Assembly (NCBI GenBank): GCA_031382085.1
Contig: JANMYM010000015.1
Span: 98,398 to 162,397 of the forward strand
Length of the DNA: 64,000 nt
Reading direction: 5' to 3'
Source: UBA964 sp031382085
GTDB lineage: Bacteria > Pseudomonadota > Gammaproteobacteria > Steroidobacterales > Steroidobacteraceae
In this document: positions 1 to 8,337 of the stretch, one piece after another
How the letters are laid out: each line of letters begins with the position of its first letter
Numbering within the stretch: the first letter of the stretch is position 1
Position numbers and translations under genes: made by a program
The notes under the pieces: model-generated
Databases searched by the model: none
What the model saw: only the letters and a program-made list of their open reading frames with translations
What the model was told of the DNA's origin: nothing

Positions 1-488
1 CGAATGGTGGCGGGCAGTCGCGAGGGTGACGGGCTTGCTAACACCAGCAAGCTGCCGGCCGGTGGCTCTTCGAGCATTTTCAAAAATGAATTAGCCGCGT
101 TGCGATTCAGTCGCTCGGCTGGAAACACCAGTGCACTGCGCTGGCGCCCGCCGTGACCGGTCAGCGCCAATTGATTCAACAGTTCGCGCACCTGATCGAT
201 ACGAATTTCCTTGGAATCCTCGACCGGCGTCAGCAGATAGTGATCGGGGTGATTGCCATGGGCATTCCAGACGCATGATTTGCAAACGCCACAGGGTGCG
301 CGTGCGGCGTCCGCACAATGCCGCAAGGCAATCAACCATTCGGCGAATACCTTGAGCCCTGCGCCCGGCTGGCCGGTCAGCAGCAATGAATGCGGTGCAC
401 GTTCGCCGATGAGCGCGGCGCGCACGCTGGCCATGGGCTGTCGCAGCCAGGGCAATTCTGTCGCCGACAGGACCTCACCCGCGCTCAT
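1..488 (-). CDS. holB: DNA polymerase III subunit delta' (partial, N-terminal part)
   Basis: Clamp-loader delta' subunit of the replicative polymerase; only the first 162 codons are inside the window and the 3' end lies beyond base 1. The translation begins MSAGEVLSATELPWLRQ and continues with a degenerate nucleotide-binding loop (TGQPGAGLK), a Cys-rich zinc module (CADAARAPCGVCKSC, about residues 58-72), the segment KEIRIDQVRELL and then NSFLKMLEEPP, all typical of HolB. The start is fixed by an ATGA overlap with the tmk stop at 485-488. It is the last gene visible in the fab-pab-mltG-tmk unit, the usual gammaproteobacterial position. Family assignment is strong despite truncation by the window edge. 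Confidence 0.93.
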   Translation of the reverse strand, partial: MSAGEVLSATELPWLRQPMASVRAALIGERAPHSLLLTGQPGAGLKVFAEWLIALRHCADAARAPCGVCKSCVWNAHGNHPDHYLLTPVEDSKEIRIDQVRELLNQLALTGHGGRQRSALVFPAERLNRNAANSFLKMLEEPPAGSLLVLASPSPSRLPATI

Positions 489-1114
489 AGACCAAGCCGC
501 TCCCGCAGCGCATTCCAGGCGGCTTCACATAGTGCATCGACGCCAAGCTCGGCCGCCGGCAAGACCACGAAGCGCTCGGGTTCCCGGGCCGCCAGCCCGA
601 GATAGTGCGCACGCACGCGCGCAAAAAACGCCAGGGTTTCGGATTCGATCCGGTCCGTTCCCGTGCCACGGTCGCGGGAGCGTTGCAACCCCAATTCCGG
701 CGGCAGATCTAACAAAAATGTCAGGTCCGGGATCAGATCCCCATGCACGAGTTGTGCAAGCGACTCGATCAAGTCACCGGACACACCGCGCCCTGCCCCC
801 TGGTAACTGCGGGTGGCATCGGTAAAGCGGTCGCAAATGACCCAGTCACCGCGCACAACCGCAGGCCGTATCAGGTTATCGACGTGAATGGCACGCGCGG
901 CAAACATCAACAGAGTCTCACTCGCCGGCGAAATGTTCTCGGCGCCACGATCTAACACAACGCTGCGAATCTTTTCTGCGAGCGGTGTGCCGCCGGGTTC
1001 CCGGGTCAGCAGCACCTGGCGTCCGCCCGCGCCGAGCCGCTCACGCAGCCGTAGCCCGAGCGTTGACTTGCCGGCGCCTTCAATGCCTTCCAGCGTAATG
1101 AATGCACCCTTCAT
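485..1114 (-). CDS. tmk: Thymidylate kinase
   Basis: Phosphorylates dTMP to dTDP in the cytoplasm. The 209-aa product has the usual length. The P-loop EGIEGAGKST lies at residues 9-18, the DR(Y/H/F)-type substrate motif appears as DRFTDATRSYQGAGRG near residue 97, and an Arg-rich LID segment (RSRDRGTGTDR) lies near residue 145. The stop overlaps the holB start (ATGA), and the start overlaps the mltG stop, so translation of mltG-tmk-holB is probably coupled. Nothing unusual is seen. Confidence 0.97.
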   Translation of the reverse strand: MKGAFITLEGIEGAGKSTLGLRLRERLGAGGRQVLLTREPGGTPLAEKIRSVVLDRGAENISPASETLLMFAARAIHVDNLIRPAVVRGDWVICDRFTDATRSYQGAGRGVSGDLIESLAQLVHGDLIPDLTFLLDLPPELGLQRSRDRGTGTDRIESETLAFFARVRAHYLGLAAREPERFVVLPAAELGVDALCEAAWNALRERLGL

Positions 1115-2187
1115 GGCGCGGCGCTCCGGGCCGCCTGCCGCTGGCCGCGCAACATGTCGGCCACGGCGCGCTCATGCGCGGCATAGTCCTTGTTGAACAC
1201 GTGGCGTCCATCGCCGCGCCCACTGGCCACAAAAAACAATGCGTCGCTGGCCGCTGGCCGCAGTGCCGCCGCGAGCGCGCCGGCGCCTGGTAGAGCGATG
1301 GGTGTCGGTGGCAGACCGCTGCGGGTGTAGGTGTTGTAGACGGTATCCGTACGCAAGTCCACACTGCGAATATTGCCGTCGTAGGCGCTGCCAAGACCAT
1401 AAATAACGGTCGGATCTGACTGCAAGCGCATTCCCTGGCGCAATCGGTTGACAAACACTGCCGCGATTTGCGGCCTTTCATCGGGCATGCCGGTTTCTTT
1501 TTCGATGATCGATGCTAACACCAGGGCCTGTTCTTTGTTGGCGATCGGCAAATTGGCGGCGCGCGCATCCCAGGCGCTGTCAAGCAGCGCCTGCATCCGG
1601 GCAAACGCCTGGCGATAGATCTGCAGGTCACGGGTACCGGCGGCAAAGCGGTAGGTATCCGGAAAAAACCGCCCTTCAGGGGGCAACTGCACGACGCCCA
1701 GCGCCTGCATGACGGCAGCGTCGGTCCTGCCGCGAAGGGTCGCATCGATCGCCGGATGGCGCTCGATCGCTGCGCGGGCCTCGGCGAATGTCCAGCCTTC
1801 AGGGATCGTCAAACTCGCCAGCTCAACCTGGCCCGAGGCCAACAACCGGACCAACTGCTGCACGCTTGCGCGGGCCGGCAAACGATAGCGCCCGGCCTTG
1901 AAAATGGGGTCCTGACCGGCGCTACGCAACGCCAGCTCAGCCGCGCGTGCGTCACGAACGGCGCCGTACTTTTCCAGCAGCAGCAGCACCTGCCGGCGGG
2001 TCGCCCCAGCCGGCACATCAATGCGCATCTCCTCTGCCAGAGGACCCGGCCGTGTTAGCTCCGAGCTCAGATACCGAAAGATCGATAAACCGGCGGCCAA
2101 CAGCACTGCAGTTACGATGAGCGCAATGATCCGCGGCCTGCGGGAGCGAGCGGGCGGCGTCTTTGAAATACCGTGATCCACCGGCAT
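1111..2187 (-). CDS. mltG: Endolytic murein transglycosylase MltG (YceG family)
   Basis: Membrane-anchored lytic transglycosylase that cuts nascent peptidoglycan strands. The 358-aa protein has a basic N-terminus, one membrane segment (about residues 21-40), a LysM-like/YceG fold and the catalytic block ASIIEKETGMPDERPQIA, in which the Glu of IIEKET is the expected catalytic residue. The motifs SDPTVIYGLG and YNTYTRSGLPPTPIALPG follow. The start overlaps pabC by one base (TGATG-like junction), and the stop overlaps tmk by four. The pabC-mltG-tmk order is standard for gammaproteobacteria. Confidence 0.96.
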   Translation of the reverse strand: MPVDHGISKTPPARSRRPRIIALIVTAVLLAAGLSIFRYLSSELTRPGPLAEEMRIDVPAGATRRQVLLLLEKYGAVRDARAAELALRSAGQDPIFKAGRYRLPARASVQQLVRLLASGQVELASLTIPEGWTFAEARAAIERHPAIDATLRGRTDAAVMQALGVVQLPPEGRFFPDTYRFAAGTRDLQIYRQAFARMQALLDSAWDARAANLPIANKEQALVLASIIEKETGMPDERPQIAAVFVNRLRQGMRLQSDPTVIYGLGSAYDGNIRSVDLRTDTVYNTYTRSGLPPTPIALPGAGALAAALRPAASDALFFVASGRGDGRHVFNKDYAAHERAVADMLRGQRQAARSAAP

Positions 2188-3047
2188 CAGGTATCCAAGG
2201 CGCTGATACGAGCCGCCAGCTGCCGGGTGCAGCGGCCAGGTACCGCCCAGGTATGCCGCGCACTGCCGCGCGCGAAATGCAGCACCCCGACCGGAAGCAC
2301 CTGCCAGCGAATATTGGTCATGAAGACTTCTTCGGCATGCAAGAGCGATTCCATGTCGGCCATCGTTTCGGTCACAGCAAAGCCTAGCGCATCTGACTCA
2401 CGCATTACCACGCGCCGCATGACGCCGGAAACGCCACAGCGGTCGAGCGCCGGGGTGAAAAGCCGCGCGTCGCTGCGCCAGAAGATATTGCTGCAAGTGC
2501 CACTAACAAGCGCCCCCCCGCTGGCAGACAAAAGTCCTTCGTGCAATGCAAGACCGTGCGCCGCGCCGGCACGTTGCCATTCATCGGTCGCCAGCACCTG
2601 CTCCAGCCGATTCAGCGTCTTCATACCCGCGAGCCACGGGTTTTCACCGAGCCGCATCGCGCAGTGCCAGATTGCCAGACGGTCCGGCAAGCGCGTGGGA
2701 ACGTCCGGATACCCCAACAACAGGCGACGCACCTGGTTCAATCCAGCCGGCGAATAACCACGCTGCAGCGCATCGCCGCGCGTCAACACGAATTTGAGCA
2801 CGCCGACTGTCAGTTGCTCCGCCGCCGACTGCCATTCGCTGCGCAACTGCTCGCGCAGCGGCGGGTTCAGGCCGAGGCGCGTTGCCCCCGAGTACAATCG
2901 GTCGAGGTGCATTTCGATAAACCGGATATGGCCGGCGCGGACCCGCATGGATTCAAACAGACCGTCGCCGTATTGCAGACCACGGTCGATGGCTGGCACC
3001 AACGCGGCCGGCGTTCCGTCGATCCAGCTGAATGACGCTTGACTCAT
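2187..3047 (-). CDS. pabC: Aminodeoxychorismate lyase
   Basis: PLP-dependent fold-type IV enzyme that converts 4-amino-4-deoxychorismate to 4-aminobenzoate and pyruvate for folate synthesis. The 286-aa protein begins with the family pattern WIDGTPAALVPAIDRGLQYGDGLFES. The PLP lysine is expected in KFVLTRGDALQRGYS (near residue 86 of the subfamily alignment), and KTLNRLEQVLATDEW and a Gly/Ser-rich loop before NIFW follow. It overlaps pabB by four bases, consistent with coupled production of the two enzymes of the p-aminobenzoate branch. Confidence 0.95.
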   Translation of the reverse strand: MSQASFSWIDGTPAALVPAIDRGLQYGDGLFESMRVRAGHIRFIEMHLDRLYSGATRLGLNPPLREQLRSEWQSAAEQLTVGVLKFVLTRGDALQRGYSPAGLNQVRRLLLGYPDVPTRLPDRLAIWHCAMRLGENPWLAGMKTLNRLEQVLATDEWQRAGAAHGLALHEGLLSASGGALVSGTCSNIFWRSDARLFTPALDRCGVSGVMRRVVMRESDALGFAVTETMADMESLLHAEEVFMTNIRWQVLPVGVLHFARGSARHTWAVPGRCTRQLAARISALDT

Positions 3048-4411
3048 CTTGATCGGGCAAGCGCTGCTAACAAGCCGCGCGCTTTGGCACGGGTTTCCTC
3101 GAGTTCGCGCTGGGCATCTGAGTCTGCAACGATGCCCGCGCCAGTTCGAAAACGAATCTCCGATTCGCCGATGACCAGCGTGCGGATCAGGATATTGAAA
3201 TCACATTGACCATTGAGTCCCAGATAGCCCAAAGAGCCGGTGTAAGCGCCCCGCCCCTGGCCCTCGAGCTGCGCGATCAATTGCATGCAGCGTATCTTGG
3301 GGACTCCGGTGATCGTGCCGCCCGGAAATACCGCGCGCAACGCATCGATCATCGTCAGGCCCGCGCGTAGGCGGCCGCGCACGCTGGAAACAATGTGGTG
3401 CACGTGCTGGTAGCTCTCGACGGTGAGGAATTCATCGACTTCAACACTGCCGCCTTCACACACGCGCCCGAGATCGTTACGCTCAAGGTCGATCAACATG
3501 ATGTGCTCGGCGCGTTCCTTCGGGTGGGCTATCAGGGCCGCGATCTCGGCGGCATCCGCATCAGCACGGCGACTGCGGGGACGCGTACCGGCAATCGGCC
3601 GCGTCGCGACCGATCGTCCAGACACCTGGATCAGCCTTTCAGGGGAAGAACTCAGCACGGCAAAGGATTCTGTCTGCAGCAGAGCCGCAAATGGTCCCGG
3701 ATTGGCGTGGCGCAGGCGCGGATAGAGCTCACGGATCGCGGCCGCGCGCGGCACCGGTAAAGAAGCACGCCAGCCGCGGGACAGATTCGCCTGGTAAATG
3801 TCGCCTGCGGCAATGTGCTGCTGCGCGCGATGCACCGCGCCTAGAAATTGCTCCTCCGGGTCTTCTTGTACCTCATAGCCCGCGGCTGGCGCAGCGGACC
3901 TCGCAGTCAAACCAGCGACTGCCTGCAAGTCTGCGATGCACGCGTCAAGCAACGCCTGGCTGCCTGCTTCGCCGCTGAGCACAACCGACTGGGCGCCCAC
4001 GTCGGCCGCGAGCTGCACCGGACAATACGCGGCGTAAGCGCTCAGGGGATCGACCGATGGCGGCAACCGCAAGATCGATTCAACCTCGGCAGCGCACTCG
4101 TAGCCCAGATAGACAACCCAGCCGCCCAGCCAGTCCTGCGAAAGGCCGCGCTGGCCCTGCTCCTGATACCAAGCCTGCAATGCATCCAGGAAACCGATCT
4201 GCTCACGGGCATGGTTGCCGGTAACCTTGCCCGCAGCGTCACGACGCAGAATCGCGCCATTGCTGCGAAACAGCAGGTGGCGATTTGCCAGCGGTCCGGC
4301 GCCGGCGCTGTCGAGAAACACCGGATAGCGATCCGGGTATCTCAGGGCGAGCTGCAGCAGGTCCTCGGGCCGGCCAGAGACTTCGACGCGCAGCCCCGCG
4401 GGGCGGGTCAT
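3044..4411 (-). CDS. pabB: Aminodeoxychorismate synthase component I
   Basis: Chorismate-utilising enzyme that with a glutamine amidotransferase makes aminodeoxychorismate. I place the start at the ATG at 4411 (MTRPAGLRVEVSGRP), which follows the fabF stop by one base. Longer in-frame starts would run into fabF. The result is 455 aa, normal for PabB. Family motifs are DIYQANLSR, SSSPERLI, GTRPR and GGTITGVPKIRCMQL (about residues 362-376). The segment near residue 271 reads PIAGT, as in anthranilate synthase, where E. coli PabB has PIKGT. TrpE is the alternative, but the pabC neighbour and lack of trp genes favour PabB. Confidence 0.9.
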   Translation of the reverse strand: MTRPAGLRVEVSGRPEDLLQLALRYPDRYPVFLDSAGAGPLANRHLLFRSNGAILRRDAAGKVTGNHAREQIGFLDALQAWYQEQGQRGLSQDWLGGWVVYLGYECAAEVESILRLPPSVDPLSAYAAYCPVQLAADVGAQSVVLSGEAGSQALLDACIADLQAVAGLTARSAAPAAGYEVQEDPEEQFLGAVHRAQQHIAAGDIYQANLSRGWRASLPVPRAAAIRELYPRLRHANPGPFAALLQTESFAVLSSSPERLIQVSGRSVATRPIAGTRPRSRRADADAAEIAALIAHPKERAEHIMLIDLERNDLGRVCEGGSVEVDEFLTVESYQHVHHIVSSVRGRLRAGLTMIDALRAVFPGGTITGVPKIRCMQLIAQLEGQGRGAYTGSLGYLGLNGQCDFNILIRTLVIGESEIRFRTGAGIVADSDAQRELEETRAKARGLLAALARSR

Positions 4412-4412
4412 A

Positions 4413-5660
4413 TCAGGCACTAAATCGTCGGAACACGACAGTGCCGTTGGTGCCGCCAAAACCGAAGGAGTTGGATACGGCAATCTCGATCGGCATACGG
4501 CGCGCCGTATGTGGCACGTAGTCGAGGTCGCAATCCGGATCCGGCGAATCCAGATTGATAGTGGGCGGCGCGACCTGGTCGCGGATCGCGAGTATCGAAA
4601 ATATCGCTTCCACCACGCCCGCAGCGCCTAACAAATGACCGGTCATGGACTTGGTCGAGCTGACAGCAAGCTTGCCGGCGTGCGCACCAAAAGCGCGCTT
4701 GATTGCGATGGTCTCGGCCCTGTCGCCTAACGGCGTGGAAGTTGCATGGGCATTCAGGTACTGCACGGCGTCGGCGTTGATGCTGGCATCGCGCAGTGCA
4801 TTGCGCATCGCGATACGCGCTCCGTCACCATCCTCCGGTGGCGCGGTCATGTGAAACGCGTCGCCGCTCATGCCAAACCCGACTATTTCGGCGTAGATGC
4901 GCGCGCCGCGTGCCCGGGCATGTTCGAGTTCTTCCAGCACGATCGCACCGCCACCGTCACTCGCAACAAAGCCATCGCGGTCCTTGTCCCAGGGGCGCGA
5001 CGCCTTGGTTGGCGCGTCGTTGCGTGTGGAAAGGGCCTTGGCCTGGCCGAAGCCACCGATACCTAACACCGTCATCGCCATCTCAGCGCCACCCGCGATG
5101 ATGACATCCGCATCACCGTACTGGATGGTCCGGGCGCCCAGGCCAATGGCGTGCGTCGACGTCGTGCAGGCCGTAACGATGCCGAGGTTCGGCCCTTTAA
5201 AGCCGTAGCGAATCGACAAATGCCCCGCGATCATGTTGATGATCGACGAGGGAATGAAGAACGGCGAGATCTTGCGCGGCGATTTGGCGCTGAGGTATGC
5301 GTCATGTTCGTTCTGAATGGTCTCGAGACCGCCGATACCGGCTCCGGCGATCGCGCCGACCCGTTCCTTGTCAACGCGCTCGAAATCGAGGCCGCTGTCG
5401 CTGACCGCCTGGATACCGGCCGCAACGCCGTACTGCAGGAACTGATCCATCCGCCGCGCTTCCTTGGGCTGGATGTACAGCGAGACATCAAAGCCCCTGA
5501 CCTCCCCGCCGAAGCGGGTCGGAAACTGGCTGGCATCAAAGCGTGTGATCGGGCCAATGCCACTTTCGCCGCGCAGGATCGCACCCCAGGCATCATCAAC
5601 TGTGCTGCCAACAGGCGACACCAAGCCCAAGCCGGTGACGACGACACGCCGTTTGCTCAC
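4413..5660 (-). CDS. fabF: 3-oxoacyl-[acyl-carrier-protein] synthase II
   Basis: Condensing enzyme KAS II of type II fatty-acid elongation. The 415-aa product has the Cys-His-His triad: Cys in VTACTTSTHAIG (near residue 163), His in NAHATSTPLGD (near 306) and His in STKSMTGHLLGAAG (near 340). The start codon is GTG at 5660 (MSKRRVVVTGLG), preceded by a strong GGGGGGAG ribosome-binding site about five bases away. acpP lies 51 bp upstream and pabB follows after one base. Confidence 0.98.
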   Translation of the reverse strand: MSKRRVVVTGLGLVSPVGSTVDDAWGAILRGESGIGPITRFDASQFPTRFGGEVRGFDVSLYIQPKEARRMDQFLQYGVAAGIQAVSDSGLDFERVDKERVGAIAGAGIGGLETIQNEHDAYLSAKSPRKISPFFIPSSIINMIAGHLSIRYGFKGPNLGIVTACTTSTHAIGLGARTIQYGDADVIIAGGAEMAMTVLGIGGFGQAKALSTRNDAPTKASRPWDKDRDGFVASDGGGAIVLEELEHARARGARIYAEIVGFGMSGDAFHMTAPPEDGDGARIAMRNALRDASINADAVQYLNAHATSTPLGDRAETIAIKRAFGAHAGKLAVSSTKSMTGHLLGAAGVVEAIFSILAIRDQVAPPTINLDSPDPDCDLDYVPHTARRMPIEIAVSNSFGFGGTNGTVVFRRFSA

Positions 5661-5711
5661 CGGTCTCCCCCCACGTTGTTAGGCTTGTGAGCCGGGGGCA
5701 TTAAATGCGCT

Positions 5712-5954
5712 TCAGGATGCTTTGCGGCGCTCAGAGACGTAATCGATAGCCTGCTGGACAGTCGTGATCTTTTCGGCATCTTCATCCGGAATCTCGGTCT
5801 CGAACTCTTCTTCGAGGGCCATGACCAGTTCGACGGTGTCCAGCGAATCGGCGCCCAAATCGTCTACAAAGGAAGCAGTATTGGTGACCTGCTCAGGCTT
5901 GACGCCCAATTGTTCGGCCACGATTGCTTTGACTTGCTGTTCAACTGTGCTCAT
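5712..5954 (-). CDS. acpP: Acyl carrier protein
   Basis: 80-aa acidic carrier of growing acyl chains. The phosphopantetheine attachment serine is Ser37 in DDLGADSLDTVELVMALEEEF. Length, charge and motif are all canonical. It lies between fabG and fabF, and the 145-bp gap upstream carries a likely promoter, so it can be expressed separately at the high level usual for ACP. Confidence 0.98.
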   Translation of the reverse strand: MSTVEQQVKAIVAEQLGVKPEQVTNTASFVDDLGADSLDTVELVMALEEEFETEIPDEDAEKITTVQQAIDYVSERRKAS

Positions 5955-6099
5955 CGATTTGATGTCCTAAGTGGTACCCCCAAAAGGGCGCGGTATTGTA
6001 TGGGATGCCCCGCCCAACCGCTACTCAGGGCGTGTTTATCTCGTCTGAGTCCTTGTTTTTTAAGGGTTTTTACTGTGGTATTTTTGCTACATTGGCTCT
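5955..6099 (-). promoter_or_regulatory. acpP upstream region with probable promoter
   Basis: This 145-bp gap between fabG and acpP contains a TACAAT hexamer on the minus strand at 5996-6001, a good -10 match that would give a leader of about 35 nt before the acpP ATG at 5954. I see no convincing -35 at the matching distance. A T-rich run near 6054-6090 lies just downstream of the fabG stop on the coding strand. Placement is from sequence inspection only. Confidence 0.4.
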
Positions 6100-6840
6100 T
6101 CAGGCCAGATACATTCCGCCGTTCACATGCAATGTTTGCCCCGTGATATAGGCCGCCTGCGGCGACGCCAGGAACAGTACCGTGGCCGCCACATCTTCGA
6201 CCGTGCCCAGGCGGCCCGCTGGAATCTGAGTCAAAAGCTGCTGGCGCTGCTGCTCGTTCAACCCCCGAGTCATATCGGTGTCGATAAAACCCGGCGCCAC
6301 GGCATTGACGGTCACGTTGCGCGAGGCTAGTTCTTTGGCGAGCGACTTGGTGAAGCCGATGATTCCGGCCTTGGCGGCCGCGTAGTTCGTTTGGCCGGCG
6401 TTGCCGGTGACGCCGACCACTGATGTCAGGTTGATGATGCGGCCCCTACGCTCCTTCACCATGCGCCTCACGCAGGCCTTCGACAGCCGGAAGACCGACG
6501 ACAGATTGGTATTGATGACAGCGTCCCAGTCCTCCTCCTTCATGCGCATCAGCAAGCCGTCGCGGGTAATCGCGGCGTTGTTGATCAAGACCGTTGGCAT
6601 ACCCTCAGCTTGCTCAAGGTCCTTGAGAAGCGCGTCAATGCTGGCAGCGTCTGAGACGTCGAGCACGGCGCCGCGACCCTGGAACCCAAACGGCGCCAGC
6701 GCCGTGGTAATGCCTGCCGCCCCTGCCGCGGTGGTGGCAGTGCCGATCACGCGGGCGCCCGCCGCGGACAGTCCGACTGCGATCGCGGCGCCAATGCCGC
6801 GCGACGCGCCGGTTACCAGAACCAGATCATTTTCAAACAT
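6100..6840 (-). CDS. fabG: 3-oxoacyl-[acyl-carrier-protein] reductase
   Basis: NADPH-dependent SDR that reduces beta-ketoacyl-ACP. The 246-aa protein has the cofactor loop TGASRGIG (residues 10-17), NNAAITRDGLLMRM, the catalytic YAAAKAG (Tyr near residue 152) and the FabG-specific C-terminus TGQTLHVNGGMYLA. The start ATG at 6840 has a GGAG ribosome-binding site nine bases upstream, directly joined to the CTAAC motif that is overrepresented in this window. fabD ends 14 bp upstream. Confidence 0.98.
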   Translation of the reverse strand: MFENDLVLVTGASRGIGAAIAVGLSAAGARVIGTATTAAGAAGITTALAPFGFQGRGAVLDVSDAASIDALLKDLEQAEGMPTVLINNAAITRDGLLMRMKEEDWDAVINTNLSSVFRLSKACVRRMVKERRGRIINLTSVVGVTGNAGQTNYAAAKAGIIGFTKSLAKELASRNVTVNAVAPGFIDTDMTRGLNEQQRQQLLTQIPAGRLGTVEDVAATVLFLASPQAAYITGQTLHVNGGMYLA

Positions 6841-6854
6841 ATTTGTTAGCTCCG

Positions 6855-7787
6855 TCAGCTGGCAAGTGCGGCCGCGAAGGTGGCCGGATCGTCAATGGTC
6901 AGGTAGGCAACATCGGCACGTTTTTCGACCCGCTTGGTCATCGGCGTCAGCACGCGCCCAGGTCCGCATTCGATAAAGCGGGTGGCACCCGCTGCTAACA
7001 ATGCACGGACCACGCCGGTCCAGCGTACCGGCTGCGCTGGCTGGCGTGCCAGGCAGTCGCGGATGACTTCCGGATCGGTATGTTCGCCGGCATCGACACC
7101 CGAGATGTAAGCAATCCTCGGGGTCGCAATGGCGACGCTCTGCAGGCGTTCGCGCAAGCGCGCAGCGGCCGGCACCATCAGGCTGCTGTGCGCGGGCACG
7201 CTCATCGGCAGCATCATGGCGCGCTTCGCGCCGCGCGCTTTGCAGGCCTCGATGGCACGCTGCACCGCGCCGATGTCTCCAGCGATGACGACCTGGCCGG
7301 GGGCATTGAAATTTACCGGTTCCACAACCTTGCCTTGTGCGGCCTCGTGACAGGCTGCCTCGACGTTGGCATCGTCGATACCAAGAATCGCTGCAATCCC
7401 GCCCTCGCCGACGGGCACTGCATCCTGCATGGCACGTCCGCGAAATTGCGTCAGCTGTAGCGCGTCCGCAAATCCCAGGGACTCCGCCGCGACCAGCGCC
7501 GAATACTCTCCCAGGCTGTGCCCGCTAACATATGCAGGACGCGCGCCGCCACGTTCGCACCAGACGCGCCAGGTCGCGATACCCGCTGCGAGCATGGCTG
7601 GCTGGGTATATTCCGTGCGGTCCAGTTGTTCCTTGGGACCCTGCGTGATCAGGGCCCACAAGTCATAACCCAGCGTTGTACTGGCCTCGTGAAAAGTCTC
7701 GGCAACCTGACTACTGCTGGCACCAAGTTCGGCCAACATGCCGACGGATTGCGATCCTTGCCCTGGAAATATCATCGCCGTCGTCAT
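6855..7787 (-). CDS. fabD: Malonyl-CoA:ACP transacylase
   Basis: Loads malonate on ACP. The product is 310 aa from the ATG at 7787 (MTTAMIFPGQGSQSVGM). A longer in-frame start at 7814 would overlap the -10 box at 7816-7821, so I prefer 7787. Catalytic Ser is in GHSLGEYSALVAAE (near residue 90); the QGRAMQDAVP-like region reads GRAMQDAVPVGEG, and the His of VPAHSSLM completes the active site. It is the first gene of the fab unit here. fabH, plsX and rpmF, which usually precede fabD, are absent and replaced by the divergent gsp cluster. Confidence 0.97.
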   Translation of the reverse strand: MTTAMIFPGQGSQSVGMLAELGASSSQVAETFHEASTTLGYDLWALITQGPKEQLDRTEYTQPAMLAAGIATWRVWCERGGARPAYVSGHSLGEYSALVAAESLGFADALQLTQFRGRAMQDAVPVGEGGIAAILGIDDANVEAACHEAAQGKVVEPVNFNAPGQVVIAGDIGAVQRAIEACKARGAKRAMMLPMSVPAHSSLMVPAAARLRERLQSVAIATPRIAYISGVDAGEHTDPEVIRDCLARQPAQPVRWTGVVRALLAAGATRFIECGPGRVLTPMTKRVEKRADVAYLTIDDPATFAAALAS

Positions 7788-7859
7788 GCGCCACCCGTCT
7801 GTGAATTGGCTCACGATTATAGCGGCCCGGGCGCCCCGAAACGCTCATCGTGCGGTGCT
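7788..7859 (-). promoter_or_regulatory. fabD promoter in the fabD/gspG divergent gap
   Basis: On the minus strand a perfect TATAAT hexamer lies at 7816-7821, predicting transcription from about 7809 and a leader near 20 nt before the fabD ATG at 7787. The expected -35 zone is GC-rich and weak (GCGTTT-like around 7839-7844). On the plus strand an extended -10 element TGcTATGAT lies at 7856-7864, just before the gspG starts. Both calls are by eye. Confidence 0.5.
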
Positions 7860-7871
7860 ATGATCACCCCT

Positions 7872-8324
7872 ATGTCGCTTGCAAGCTTGCCCCGGTCGCG
7901 TGGTTTCACGCTGATCGAAATCATGGTGGTCGTGGTAATCATCGGTCTCCTGGCCGCATTCGTCGTGCCTCGCGTTGTCGGTCAGGTGGACCAGGCGCGC
8001 ATCGTCAAAGCGCAGGGCGATATCCAGAAAATTGAAGCTGCGCTGGCAATGTACCGGCTCGACACGTCGCGTTACCCGACCACCGATCAGAGTTTGAAAG
8101 CCCTGGTTGTGCAGCCGGAAAATGTGCGCAATTGGCGTCCCGGCGGTTATCTGAGCAAGGCCAGCGTTGATCCCTGGGGCTCGCCGTATCAGTATCGTTC
8201 GCCGGGTCTGGCTGGCGCGGCCGATTACGACATTTATTCCGTGGGCCCGGATGGTGAAGAAGGCACGCCGGAGAAGGATGCCGACAACATCACCAATCAC
8301 GGCGTCGAAGCCGCGGCACCTTAG
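7872..8324 (+). CDS. gspG: Type II secretion major pseudopilin GspG
   Basis: Main subunit of the inner-membrane pseudopilus. The 150-aa protein starts with a short leader (MSLASLPRSRG) and the prepilin peptidase site RG/FTLIEIMVVVVIIG, followed by a 20-residue hydrophobic helix. It contains the GspG-specific YPTTDQSLKAL, WRPGGYLSKASVDPWG and YDIYSVGPDGEEG segments that bind calcium in the family. An alternative ATG lies at 7860, but it overlaps the extended -10 box, so 7872 is preferred. It opens a run of eight gsp genes with short gaps or overlaps. Confidence 0.97.
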   Translation: MSLASLPRSRGFTLIEIMVVVVIIGLLAAFVVPRVVGQVDQARIVKAQGDIQKIEAALAMYRLDTSRYPTTDQSLKALVVQPENVRNWRPGGYLSKASVDPWGSPYQYRSPGLAGAADYDIYSVGPDGEEGTPEKDADNITNHGVEAAAP

Positions 8325-8337
8325 GCGCGAACGACCC

